In this document: piece by piece, positions 24,165-32,920 of the stretch
How positions within the stretch are numbered: the stretch's first letter is position 1
Layout of the letters: each line of letters begins with the position of its first letter
Origin: Candidatus Schneewindia gallinarum
Lineage (GTDB): Bacteria; Bacillota; Clostridia; Oscillospirales; Ruminococcaceae
Direction: 5' to 3'
DNA: 64,000 nucleotides
Assembly: GCA_904420175.1 (NCBI GenBank)
Contig: CAJFUF010000005.1
Span: 1 to 64,000 of the forward strand
Translations under genes and position numbers: made by a program
Notes under the pieces: model-generated
What the model was told of the DNA's origin: nothing
Databases searched by the model: none
What the model saw: only the letters and a program-made list of their open reading frames with translations

Positions 24165-24881
24165 ATGCTTCGTATCAGCCACCTGACCAAAATCTACGGC
24201 AAAAGCGGGAAAAAGGCTGTGGACGACCTGTCGCTGACGATTGAAAGCGGCGACATTTTTGGCTTTATCGGTCACAACGGCGCGGGCAAAACCACCACCA
24301 TCAAGTCGGCGGTGGGCATTCTCGACTTTGAGCAGGGCGAAATTTTAGTGGATGGGAAGGATATTAAGAAACAGCCGGAGGCGTGCAAGGCCGTTATGGC
24401 CTACATCCCGGATAATCCTGATTTATATGGCTCCCTGACCGGCATTCAGTATCTTAATTTTGTCTGTGATCTGTACGGCGTGTCCAAAAACGACCGGGAG
24501 CAGCGGATTAAGACCTATGCGGATGCCTTTGAAATCACAAAAAATCTGGGCGATCTCATCTCCTCCTACTCCCACGGCATGCGGCAAAAGCTGGCGGTGA
24601 TCTCAGCGCTGGTCCACCGGCCGAAACTGCTGATTCTGGACGAGCCGTTTGTGGGCCTTGACCCCACCGCTTCCCACCGGCTGAAGGAAATGATGAAGGA
24701 ACTGTGCGCAGAAGGCGGCGCCATCTTCTTCTCCACCCACGTGCTGGAGGTGGCGGAAAAGCTGTGCAACAAAATTGCCATTATCAAAAACGGAAAGCTG
24801 ATTTCCGTGGGCGATACAGACACGGTGAAGGGCGATGCCTCGCTGGAGGATGTCTTTTTGGAGTTGACGGGCGATGAATAA
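24165..24881 (+). CDS. ABC transporter ATPase (ABC-2 exporter type)
   Basis: 238-residue ATPase. Walker A GHNGAGKTTT, signature YSHGMRQKLAV, Walker B LLILDEPFVGLDP, switch histidine in FFSTHVLEVAE. The ATG at 24165 follows GGCAGG/AGGAAA; the in-frame extension to 24063 lies across the second promoter and is rejected. It overlaps the permease gene by eight bases. Substrate unknown. Confidence 0.94.
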   Translation: MLRISHLTKIYGKSGKKAVDDLSLTIESGDIFGFIGHNGAGKTTTIKSAVGILDFEQGEILVDGKDIKKQPEACKAVMAYIPDNPDLYGSLTGIQYLNFVCDLYGVSKNDREQRIKTYADAFEITKNLGDLISSYSHGMRQKLAVISALVHRPKLLILDEPFVGLDPTASHRLKEMMKELCAEGGAIFFSTHVLEVAEKLCNKIAIIKNGKLISVGDTDTVKGDASLEDVFLELTGDE

Positions 24882-26481
24882 ATTTGGAACGCTGTTAAAG
24901 TACGATTTTATCATGATGCTTGGCCTTGGCAAGCTGAAGGCCGAGCTGAAAAAGGGAAAAGCAAAGTTCGCAGGAAAGGCGCTGCTGGGCGCCTTTCTGG
25001 TACTGGCGGTCCTCGGCACCATCTTCATGTATATCTACATGCTGGCAGATGTGCTGAAAATGACGGGGATGCTGGACTTGATGCCCATCTTCCTGCAGGT
25101 CATCTCCGGGCTGATGGTGTTTCTGTTTACCTTCTATTCCGCAGGCGGCACGCTGTTCTCCTTTAAGGATTACGATCTGCTGCTGTCCATGCCGGTAAAA
25201 CCCCGGGCGGTGCTGGCAAGCAAACTGGTCTCCCTGACGGTGTCCCAGCTGCTGGTGTCCTGCGTCATTATGGTGCCCGGCATTGTGGTATATGCGGTTC
25301 TGGGCGGCCTGTCGCCGCTGGGCTGGGTGTTCGGTATCATCAGCGTGCTGTTCTCCCCGCTGGTGCCGGTGGTGCTGGCAAGCATTATCTCTGCGGTAAT
25401 CGCGGCGATTTCCTCCCGGCTTAAGTTTAAAAACCTTGTCAGCATTATTCTGTCCTTTGCGTTCTTTGCCCTGATTATGATCGGCAGCTTTAACCTGCAG
25501 GGCCTGCTGGCCAGCTTTGCGGCCAATGCGGGCGGACTTGCGGAGGGGATCCGTCAGTACATGCCCTTTTTCTACTACTACGGCTCCGCCATGGTAACGG
25601 GCAGCGTGCTGGAACTGCTGATTGCGCTGGCCATCAGCGCCGCGGTGTTCGCACTGTTTGTGTGGGTGTTCAGCATTGGCTATAAGCGCATTAACCAGCT
25701 GCTGAACGAGCGCAGCTCCCGTGCCAATTACAAGCTGACCGCCCTGAAGGCCGGTTCCCCCATGCGGGCGCTGTTTTTTAAGGAACTGAAGACCTATGCC
25801 TCCACCCCCATCTACATCTTTAATACCGCCTTTGGCGCACTGCTGATGTTTATCCTCACCATTGCGGCGGCTTTCTTCGGCGGGGAAACAATGGCGCAGC
25901 TGCTGGAGCTTCCTGTTGTCGCCGACATGATGGGGCCCATGTTTGCAGCGCTTCTGTCCCTGCTGGCAGTGATGTCCTGCACCACCTGCTCCTCCATTTC
26001 GCTGGAGGGGAAGGCTTTCTACCTTGTGAAAGCGGCTCCGGTTCCGGTCTGGAAGGTGTTCGCCGCGAAAATTTCCATCAATCTGCTGATAACGGCAGTT
26101 CCCGCCGTTATCTGTGCGGTAATTCTGTACGCTGTGCTGGGCCTTAGTATTCAGGCCCTGTTGATTCTGCTGATTCTGCCCGTGCTGTATTCCTTCTACA
26201 TCTCCTTCATGGGCCTGTTGATGAACCTGCTAAGCCCCAAGATGGAGTTTACGACGCCGGCACAGGTTGTTAAGCAGAGCGCGGCAACCGTATATGCCAT
26301 GCTGGCCGGTCTTGCGGGTGTGGCGGTTCCGGTGGCGCTGTTTTTGCTGCTGAAGCTGTCTGTGGATTTCCTGTGGACCTATCTGTGGCTGGTGTGCGGC
26401 GGTGTTCTGCTGGTGGATATCCTGCTTGCGGCGGTGCTTGGCACTGTCGGCAAAAAGCTTTACGCGGCTGTCCCCGCATAA
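24874..26481 (+). CDS. ABC-2 type exporter permease
   Basis: 535-residue membrane protein with about twelve hydrophobic helices, twice the size of a simple ABC-2 permease, suggesting that both halves are fused. An amphipathic basic N terminus (KLKAELKKGKAKF) precedes the first helix. Contains SYF/MPVKPRAVLASKLVS coupling-type segments in both halves (VKAAPVPVWKVFAAKI in the second). Translationally coupled to the ATPase. Cargo unknown. Confidence 0.9.
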   Translation: MNKFGTLLKYDFIMMLGLGKLKAELKKGKAKFAGKALLGAFLVLAVLGTIFMYIYMLADVLKMTGMLDLMPIFLQVISGLMVFLFTFYSAGGTLFSFKDYDLLLSMPVKPRAVLASKLVSLTVSQLLVSCVIMVPGIVVYAVLGGLSPLGWVFGIISVLFSPLVPVVLASIISAVIAAISSRLKFKNLVSIILSFAFFALIMIGSFNLQGLLASFAANAGGLAEGIRQYMPFFYYYGSAMVTGSVLELLIALAISAAVFALFVWVFSIGYKRINQLLNERSSRANYKLTALKAGSPMRALFFKELKTYASTPIYIFNTAFGALLMFILTIAAAFFGGETMAQLLELPVVADMMGPMFAALLSLLAVMSCTTCSSISLEGKAFYLVKAAPVPVWKVFAAKISINLLITAVPAVICAVILYAVLGLSIQALLILLILPVLYSFYISFMGLLMNLLSPKMEFTTPAQVVKQSAATVYAMLAGLAGVAVPVALFLLLKLSVDFLWTYLWLVCGGVLLVDILLAAVLGTVGKKLYAAVPA

Positions 26482-26530
26482 AGTACCTGGCTGGCAAAGA
26501 CAGCTGCTTTCCGGCAGGAAAGGCAAGTAA

Positions 26531-26571
26531 AAAAGAGATGACGGGCTTTGGGCCCGTCATCTCTTTTTTAC
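26531..26571. terminator. Bidirectional terminator
   Basis: AAAAAAGAGATGACGGGC pairs with GCCCGTCATCTCTTTTTT around TTTGG. It ends the ABC operon (plus) and the dehydratase/activase operon (minus). Confidence 0.92.
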
Positions 26572-27833
26572 TGATTCTGCTGCAAGCGTTCTTTCGCAAC
26601 TGCCAGCATCATTTTTATGCGGTTTTCCTGGTTGACCCTGGTTGCACTGGGATCATAATCGATGGGGACAATGTTGCTTTCCGGATGGATTTGTCGGATT
26701 TTCCCAATCATGCCCTTGCCGCAGATGTGGTTGGGCAGACAGCCGAAGGGCTGTGTGCACACGATGTTGGGGAAGCCCTGCTCAATCAGCTCCAGCATCT
26801 CCGCCGTCAGCAGCCAGCCCTCGCCCATCTTGTTGCCGTAGCCGATAACCCCCTTAACCAGCTTTTTCGTCTCACTGTAGGGGGAGGGGGCAAAAAAGCA
26901 GGGGAACTGCTTCACAGCGTCAATAAGCACCGTCTCCATTTTGGTCAGGTATTTCATCAGCCAGCCCACCACCATCTTTTTAAGGGGGTTGCCGCCGTAC
27001 AGCCGGATGTCCTCCAGCCGGTTATCCACCTTGAACAGGGCGAAGCCCATGATACCGGGAACCATAATTTCGCAGTTTTCACCTAACAGGAAGTTTTCAA
27101 GGTCGTTGTTGCCAAGGCTTGCGTATTTGACGTAGATTTCGCCCACAATGCCGACGCGCACCTTCTTTTCCTGCGTGCGGGGGATGGCGGCGAAGTCCTT
27201 TGCAATGCCGTTCAGGTTTTCCTTCATCTCCCCAATGGAGTAGCCCTTGCTCTGCTTAAACTGCTTTGTCAGCCGCATTGTCCACTCGTCCACCAGCTTG
27301 TCCGTCTGGCCCGCCACCTGCTCGTAGGAGCGGACCTGGTTGCGAAGCAGCATCAGCATGTCGCCGTACACAAGGCCCGCCACAGCCTTTCTGATCATTT
27401 TCAGCGTCAGCTTGAAGCCGCTGTTTTTTTCAAGGCCGGACATGTTAAGGCTGATGACCGGGATGTTGCCGTAACCCGCCTTTTTCAGCGCCTTCCGCAA
27501 CAGGTGGATGTAGTTGCTGGCCCGGCAGCCGCCGCCCGTCTGGGTGATGATGAGGGCGGTTTTGCTCAGGTCATATTTTCCGCTGTCCAGCGCGTCGATC
27601 ATCTGGCCGATAACCAGCAGCGCAGGGTAGCAGGTGTCGTTGTGTACGTATTTTAGGCCCTTGTCCACCACTGCCTGGCTGTGGTTGGTCAGCAGCTCCA
27701 TGTTATAGCCGCTGTCCTGGAAGGCGTTTTTAATCAGCGTGAAGTGGATGGGCGCCATCATGGGAATAAGGATGGTGTAATTCTGGCGCATGGACTTTGT
27801 AAACTCCGGCCAAGAGCGCGCTTTTTTACTCAT
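26568..27833 (-). CDS. 2-hydroxyacyl-CoA dehydratase-like (HgdB family) protein
   Basis: 421 residues. It resembles the HgdB/FldB-type catalytic domain that, in larger clostridial proteins, follows the tandem activase unit. Likely 4Fe-4S ligands are the cysteines in HNDTCYPALLVIG, TQTGGGCRASNY and QPFGCLPNHICGKG. The ATG at 27833 lies in ATGAGTAA, overlapping the stop of the upstream activase gene by eight bases, with GGAGG 11 bases before. Homologues of both parts are often one chain of about 1,400 residues, so these two form one functional unit. Substrate is not known. Confidence 0.88.
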   Translation of the reverse strand: MSKKARSWPEFTKSMRQNYTILIPMMAPIHFTLIKNAFQDSGYNMELLTNHSQAVVDKGLKYVHNDTCYPALLVIGQMIDALDSGKYDLSKTALIITQTGGGCRASNYIHLLRKALKKAGYGNIPVISLNMSGLEKNSGFKLTLKMIRKAVAGLVYGDMLMLLRNQVRSYEQVAGQTDKLVDEWTMRLTKQFKQSKGYSIGEMKENLNGIAKDFAAIPRTQEKKVRVGIVGEIYVKYASLGNNDLENFLLGENCEIMVPGIMGFALFKVDNRLEDIRLYGGNPLKKMVVGWLMKYLTKMETVLIDAVKQFPCFFAPSPYSETKKLVKGVIGYGNKMGEGWLLTAEMLELIEQGFPNIVCTQPFGCLPNHICGKGMIGKIRQIHPESNIVPIDYDPSATRVNQENRIKMMLAVAKERLQQNQ

Positions 27834-30756
27834 GTACTGCTTTCGCCTCCTGTTTTTCCTCAATGGCGGCGAACAGGCTGCGCAGCCGGATTTTTACCGC
27901 GCCGAGGTTGGTGATTTCGTCAATTTTGATCTGGGTGTAAATTTTGTCGCCCGCCTCCAGAATACTGCGTACCTCGTCCGTGGTAATGGCATCCACGCCG
28001 CAGCCGAAGGAAACCAGCTGCACAAGGTTCATGTCGTCCTGGGTGGTGACATAGTTGGCGGCGGAGTAAAGCCGCGCGTGGTAGGTCCACTGGTTCAGTA
28101 CCGTGGTGGGCATTTTCGGCATAAGATGGCTGACCGCATCCTCTGAGATAACCGCTGCGCCGAAGCCTGCAATCAGCAGGTCGATCCCGTGGTTGATCTC
28201 CTCATCCAGGTGGTAGGGGCGGCCGCACAGCACGATGATCTGCCTGCCCTCGCGCCGGGCCTCCTCAATAATCTCCTGTCCCTTTTCTCTGACGGCGGCA
28301 AGATAACGGTCGTATTCCTCATAGGCCTTCTTCGCCGCATGCTTCACTTCCTTAAGGCCGATGCCGTCAAAGTATTTCTGAAGGATAGCCGTCATCTTTT
28401 TCGGGAAGTCGTGTTTGCGGTGAATACCGATGTAGTCATAAATAAACGTATTGTCCGCAAGCCGCCGGTCATTTGCGGCGATAACCTCCGGGTAGTAGGC
28501 CACAACCGGGCAGTTGTAATGGTTGTCACCCATACCCTCATCAATGTTGTAGCTCATGCAGGGGTAGAAGATGGCGTCCACCCCCCGGTCCAGCAGGGCG
28601 GCAATATGCCCGTGAATCAGCTTGGCGGGGAAACACACCGTGTCGGAGGGGATGGTGCCCTGCCCCTTCAAATACAGCTCCCGGCTGGAGCGGGGGGAGG
28701 TGACAAGGGAGAAGCCGAGCTCTGTAAAGAACACGGTCCAGAAGGGCAGCAGCTCATACATGTTCAGTCCCATGGGGATGCCAATGACGGCGCGGGGGGT
28801 GTCAATCTGCCCGCGTTTCTTGTACTGCTCCAGCAGTTCCTGCTTGAAGCGGTAGATATTCAGCTTCCCGTCCGAACGTTTACCCGCAATGGGCCGTTCG
28901 CACCGGTTCCCGCTGATGAACTTCCGCCCGCCGGAGAAGGTGTTGACCGTCAGCTGGCAGTTGTTGCTGCACAGCCCGCAGTTGATGTTTTTTACCTCGT
29001 GGGTAAAGTCCTTCAGCTGGGCGGCATCCAGCACGGTGCTGTGCTGTTTCTTTTTGCCCATGCCGTACAGTGCGGCTCCATAGGCGCCCATCAGCCCCGC
29101 AATGGCCGGGGCAACCACATCGCACTGCAGCTCCTTCTCAAATGCGCGCAGCACGGCCTTGTTTAAAAAGGTGCCGCCCTGCACCACGATGTGCCGGCCG
29201 AGGCTGGTCGGGTTGGAGGCACGGATTACCTTGTACAGGGCGTTTTTCACCACGCTGATGGACAGCCCTGCCGAAATGTTTTCAATGGATGCGCCGTCCT
29301 TCTGCGCCTGTTTCACGGAGGAGTTCATGAACACCGTGCACCGGCTGCCCAGTTCCACCGGCCTGTCTGCAAACAGGCCAAGGTTGGCAAAATCCTCGAT
29401 AGAATAGCCCAGCGCCTCCGCAAAAGTCTGAAGGAAGGAGCCGCAGCCGGAGGAACAAGCTTCGTTTAAGAAGATGTTGGTGATGACCCCATCCTCCACC
29501 TGAAAGCATTTCATGTCCTGCCCGCCGATGTCAATAACAAAGTCCACCTCCGGCATGAAACGGCGTGCAGCGGTAAAATGCGCCACTGTTTCCACCACGC
29601 CAAAATCACCCTGGAAGGCGTTTTTGATAATTTCCTCGCCGTAGCCGGTGGAAGTGACGGAGGCAATCTGGATATAAGGATACTTTTCATACAGCCCCAG
29701 AAGGTAGTCCCGGATAATGGGCACCGGATTGCCCCCCGCCTTTTGGTAACTGGACAGCAGCAGGCTGCCCTCGCTGTCAATCACTGCGGTCTTAACTGTG
29801 GTGGAGCCTGCGTCAATTCCGATATGTACCGGGCCCGTCTGCTCGTTCAGCTGTTTGTAGGGGACGGTGGCCTTGGCATGCCGGGCACAGAATTCGTCGT
29901 ATTCCTGCTTGTTTTTAAACAGCGGCTCATTATAGGCGAAGTCGCCCGAACCGTCGTATGCGTTCAGCTTTGCGATCACGCTTTCCAGCGTGTCCTCCTT
30001 ATCCGAATACAGCGCTGCGCCCAGCGCCACAAAATACAGCGAGTTTTCCGGCAGCGTCCCCTGAAGGCCCAGCGACCAGTCAAAGGCATTTTTCAGTTCG
30101 CTTAAAAAGGAGATGGGCCCGCCCAGGTAGACGACGTTCCCCTCAATTGCCCGGCCCTGTGCAAGGCCGCCGATGGTCTGGTTGACCACGGCGTAGAAAA
30201 TGCTGGCCGCAATATCCTCCTTTTTTGCCCCCTGGTTAAGCAGCGGCTGAATGTCCGTCTTGGCAAACACGCCGCAGCGGGAGGCGATGGTGTAAATTTT
30301 TTCGTGTTTTTTCGCCGCCTCATTCAATTCCTCAAGGGACATACCCAGCAGGGTGGACATCTGGTCAATAAACGCACCGGTGCCGCCTGCGCAGGATCCG
30401 TTCATGCGCACTTCCATGCCGCCGTCAAGAAAGATGATTTTCGCATCCTCACCGCCAAGCTCAATAATCACGTCGGTTCCGGGCAGAAAGCGGTTGGCCG
30501 CCACCCGGGTGGCAAACACCTCCTGAACGAAGGGAATGCCGCACTTGGTGGCAAAACCCATTCCGGCGGAACCGGAGATGGACAGCAGAACCGGCCGCCC
30601 GTGTACCACCTCGCTGTCCAGCCGCGACAGCAGCTCCACGGCTTTTTCTACAATGTGGGAAAAGTGCCGCTCGTAGGAGGAGTAGAGAATCTGCTCCTGC
30701 TCGTCAAGAACGACGCACTTAATGGTTGTGGAACCAATATCCAATCCGATTTTCAA
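27826..30756 (-). CDS. Acyl-CoA dehydratase activase (tandem BcrA/BadF ASKHA domains + DUF2229)
   Basis: 976-residue ATP-dependent electron activator. Two ASKHA ATPase domains are visible: residues 1-260 (GLDIGSTTIKCVVLDE, SCAGGTGAFIDQM) and about 310-570 (GIDAGSTTVKTAVIDS, EACSSGCGSFLQTFAEALG, the cluster cysteines). A cysteine-rich linker (INCGLCSNNCQLTV, GNRCERP) leads to a DUF2229-like domain (about 640-970). In this family the activase passes one electron at low potential to its dehydratase. TTG start after AGGAG; promoter TTGACA/TATACT on the minus strand. First gene of the pair. Confidence 0.92.
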   Translation of the reverse strand: MKIGLDIGSTTIKCVVLDEQEQILYSSYERHFSHIVEKAVELLSRLDSEVVHGRPVLLSISGSAGMGFATKCGIPFVQEVFATRVAANRFLPGTDVIIELGGEDAKIIFLDGGMEVRMNGSCAGGTGAFIDQMSTLLGMSLEELNEAAKKHEKIYTIASRCGVFAKTDIQPLLNQGAKKEDIAASIFYAVVNQTIGGLAQGRAIEGNVVYLGGPISFLSELKNAFDWSLGLQGTLPENSLYFVALGAALYSDKEDTLESVIAKLNAYDGSGDFAYNEPLFKNKQEYDEFCARHAKATVPYKQLNEQTGPVHIGIDAGSTTVKTAVIDSEGSLLLSSYQKAGGNPVPIIRDYLLGLYEKYPYIQIASVTSTGYGEEIIKNAFQGDFGVVETVAHFTAARRFMPEVDFVIDIGGQDMKCFQVEDGVITNIFLNEACSSGCGSFLQTFAEALGYSIEDFANLGLFADRPVELGSRCTVFMNSSVKQAQKDGASIENISAGLSISVVKNALYKVIRASNPTSLGRHIVVQGGTFLNKAVLRAFEKELQCDVVAPAIAGLMGAYGAALYGMGKKKQHSTVLDAAQLKDFTHEVKNINCGLCSNNCQLTVNTFSGGRKFISGNRCERPIAGKRSDGKLNIYRFKQELLEQYKKRGQIDTPRAVIGIPMGLNMYELLPFWTVFFTELGFSLVTSPRSSRELYLKGQGTIPSDTVCFPAKLIHGHIAALLDRGVDAIFYPCMSYNIDEGMGDNHYNCPVVAYYPEVIAANDRRLADNTFIYDYIGIHRKHDFPKKMTAILQKYFDGIGLKEVKHAAKKAYEEYDRYLAAVREKGQEIIEEARREGRQIIVLCGRPYHLDEEINHGIDLLIAGFGAAVISEDAVSHLMPKMPTTVLNQWTYHARLYSAANYVTTQDDMNLVQLVSFGCGVDAITTDEVRSILEAGDKIYTQIKIDEITNLGAVKIRLRSLFAAIEEKQEAKAVHE

Positions 30757-30856
30757 TCTATCATCTCCTGTCCTGGGTGAAAGAACACCTGTTCTTTACA
30801 GCTTTGTGCCGCCATCTTGCTGGATAAGGCGGAGGCCCTCAGTAAAATGGCACGAA

Positions 30857-30879
30857 GCGCCCGCCTACAGGGCGCTTCC
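30857..30879 (-). other. Leader hairpin of the activase transcript
   Basis: AAGCGCCC pairs with GGGCGCTT around a short loop in the untranslated leader, between the promoter and the TTG start. Function not known; no T tract follows directly. Confidence 0.4.
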
Positions 30880-30915
30880 GCATAACAAATCGTTAAAAAA
30901 CTGCATTCATATCTA

Positions 30916-30944
30916 AGTATAGTATTTTGTCGAAACAGTGTCAA
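30916..30944 (-). promoter_or_regulatory. Promoter of the dehydratase/activase operon
   Basis: On the minus strand TTGACA (30939-30944), 17-base spacer, TATACT (30916-30921). It leaves a leader of about 150 bases. Confidence 0.8.
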
Positions 30945-30967
30945 GAAAGGGGAAAGATCTGACAACA

Positions 30968-31024
30968 GAAAAAGGGCCTTGAGGCCACCGGGATACCGGT
31001 CCTCAAAACCCCTTTTCTTTTCCA
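30968..31024 (-). terminator. Terminator after gatA
   Basis: Interrupted stem: GAGG and ACCGG on one side, CCGGT and CCTC on the other, with outer AAAAGGG/CCCCTTTT. Minus-strand reading ends in CCCTTTTTCTG. Confidence 0.65.
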
Positions 31025-31027
31025 TTT

Positions 31028-32470
31028 TTACAGGACGGGGGCGCGGCGCACAAAGCCCTGTTCGAAGGCGTCCGCCAGCTGCAAAATCCGATCCTCGCTG
31101 AAAGCGCGGCCCACAATGGACATTCCAATGGGCAGCCCGCTTTCTGTATAGCCGCAGGTGGTGTTGACGGCGGGCAGTCCGGCAATGTTGACTGCCACCG
31201 TGTAAATATCTGCAAGGTACATCTTAACCGGGTCGTCCTCCCGCTCCCCAATGCGGAAGGCCGGGTCGGTGGTGGTGGGTGTCAGGATGGCGTCGCAGGT
31301 TTCAAAAATGGCGGCATATTCACGCTTGATCCGCTCCCTTAACAGCACGGCCTTTTTGTAGTACGCATCATAATAGCCGCTGGACAGCGCATAGGTGCCA
31401 AGCAGAATCCGCCGCTTGACCTCCTCGCCGAAGCCCTCGGCCCTTGTGCGCTTCACCATGTCCACATAGCCGTCGGCGTGGGAAGTACGGTAGCCGTATT
31501 TTACCCCGTCGAACCGCGCCAGGTTGGAGCTGGCCTCAGAGGAGGAGATAAGGTAGTAGGCGGGAATGGCGTAGGGAAGGCTCGGCATGGACACCTCCAC
31601 AATTTCGGCGCCCATGGCCTTGTAGGTATCTGCCGCCGCAAGCACCGAGGCCTTGATTTGCGGGTCAAGCCCCTCACCGAAAAATTCCTTCGGAAGGGCG
31701 ATGCGCAGCCCCTTGATATCCTGGGAAAGCAGGCTCCCGGCACTCTGCTTCATGCCGACACTGGTGGAGTCGCGGGGATCCTTGCCCGCAATGGCATCCA
31801 GCACCAGCGCGCAGTCCCTGGCGCTGCCGGCAATGGGCCCAATCTGGTCAAGGCTGGAGGCGAAGGCCACAAGCCCGAAACGGGATACGGCGCCGTAAGT
31901 CGGCTTAATCCCCGTCACCCCGCAGAAGGCGGAGGGCTGGCGAATGCTGCCGCCCGTGTCGGAGCCCAGCGCCGCCGCGCACAGGCCCGCGGCCACGGCT
32001 GCGGCACTGCCGCCGGAGGAGCCGCCCGGCACCCGGGTCAGATCGTAGGGGTTTTTTGTCTTTTTAAAGTAGGAGGTCTGGGTGGAGGCGCCCATCGCAA
32101 ACTCGTCCAAGCTGGTCTTGCCAAGCAGCACTGCGTTTTGCGCCTTCAGCTTGTCGATGACTGTGGCATCATAGGGCGGCACAAAGTTGTACAGCATTTT
32201 GGAGGAGCAGGTGGTCAGCACCCCCTCGGTGCAGATGTTATCCTTCACAGCAAGGGGAATCCCCGTCAGCGTGTCTGCGTTGCCTTCATCAATGCGCTTT
32301 TGCGCCTGCTCGGCAGCTTTCAGCGCCTCGTCGGCGCACACAGTGATGTAGCTTTCCAACGCCCCGTCTTTTTTCTCAATTTCCGCCAAATACTCTTTTG
32401 TCAATTCCACCGCGCCAATTTCACGCTTGTCCAGTTTTTCACGCAGCGCGGCAATCCTTTCGTTTCTCAT
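31028..32470 (-). CDS. gatA: Aspartyl/glutamyl-tRNA amidotransferase subunit A
   Basis: 480-residue glutaminyl amidase of the GatCAB complex, which converts Glu-tRNA(Gln) and Asp-tRNA(Asn) to their amide forms in bacteria lacking GlnRS or AsnRS. The amidase-signature triad is present: lysine in PLAVKDNI, cis-serine in PGGSSGGSAAA and nucleophile serine in GSDTGGSIRQPS. GGAGGGG precedes the ATG. It follows gatC with a 12-base gap. The usual third gene gatB is not next: a terminator follows and the neighbouring gene is the activase. Confidence 0.97.
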   Translation of the reverse strand: MRNERIAALREKLDKREIGAVELTKEYLAEIEKKDGALESYITVCADEALKAAEQAQKRIDEGNADTLTGIPLAVKDNICTEGVLTTCSSKMLYNFVPPYDATVIDKLKAQNAVLLGKTSLDEFAMGASTQTSYFKKTKNPYDLTRVPGGSSGGSAAAVAAGLCAAALGSDTGGSIRQPSAFCGVTGIKPTYGAVSRFGLVAFASSLDQIGPIAGSARDCALVLDAIAGKDPRDSTSVGMKQSAGSLLSQDIKGLRIALPKEFFGEGLDPQIKASVLAAADTYKAMGAEIVEVSMPSLPYAIPAYYLISSSEASSNLARFDGVKYGYRTSHADGYVDMVKRTRAEGFGEEVKRRILLGTYALSSGYYDAYYKKAVLLRERIKREYAAIFETCDAILTPTTTDPAFRIGEREDDPVKMYLADIYTVAVNIAGLPAVNTTCGYTESGLPIGMSIVGRAFSEDRILQLADAFEQGFVRRAPVL

Positions 32471-32482
32471 GCGTCGCCCCTC

Positions 32483-32767
32483 CTATTCCACAACTTTGGG
32501 CACAAGGAACAGCCCGCTGACTTCCTTGGGGGCGTTCTGCATGGCCTGCTTCTGGGGGATGGAGGGCTGAATCTCGTCCGGACGAAAGTCGGACGGGGGA
32601 AGCGTGCTGTCCAGCTTGGTCTCACAGTCGGACAGGTCCAGCCCGGCAATCGTGTCCATCAAATCAATAATGCCGCTCATCTCTCCCTGAATTTTTGTAA
32701 GCGCCTGCTCGTCAAAATCAATTCGGGACAGGTTGGCAAGGTGGGCGACCGTCTCTTTTGTAATCAT
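32483..32767 (-). CDS. gatC: Aspartyl/glutamyl-tRNA amidotransferase subunit C
   Basis: 94-residue belt subunit that wraps GatA and GatB. The family pattern is clear: VAHLANLSRIDFDEQAL at the N terminus, then LDLSDCE and the proline-rich end around FRPDEIQPS. The ATG at 32767 has AGGAG at seven bases; upstream in-frame ATGs at 32785 and 32773 are before or too close to this site. Leads the gatCA operon. Confidence 0.94.
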   Translation of the reverse strand: MITKETVAHLANLSRIDFDEQALTKIQGEMSGIIDLMDTIAGLDLSDCETKLDSTLPPSDFRPDEIQPSIPQKQAMQNAPKEVSGLFLVPKVVE

Positions 32768-32801
32768 ATCCATACTCCTGTGCATCAGAATTTACCTTTC
32801 T

Positions 32802-32866
32802 ATTTTACCAGAAACCGCTTCTTTAAACAATACAATATTTACAACCGGGCGGAAATGCATTAAAAT
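32802..32866. promoter_or_regulatory. Divergent promoters of gatCA and dapF-dapL
   Basis: Minus: TTGTTT (32825-32830), 17-base spacer, TAAAAT (32802-32807). Plus: TTTACA (32838-32843), 17-base spacer, TAAAAT (32861-32866). The two -35 boxes are only seven bases apart, so the promoters may exclude each other. Confidence 0.65.
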
Positions 32867-32920
32867 AGTAGCAGCGCGATAAAGCGGCGCCAGGCCGCAA
32901 TCGGAAGGGAAGTGTCCAGT

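Noticed and set aside
28189-29166. 325-codon plus-strand ORF inside the activase gene
   Set aside because: Antisense shadow of a gene with clear ASKHA motifs; no signals.
31478-32863. 461-codon plus-strand ORF opposite gatA and gatC
   Set aside because: Long only because GC-rich gatA leaves few stops in this frame; both gat genes are certain.
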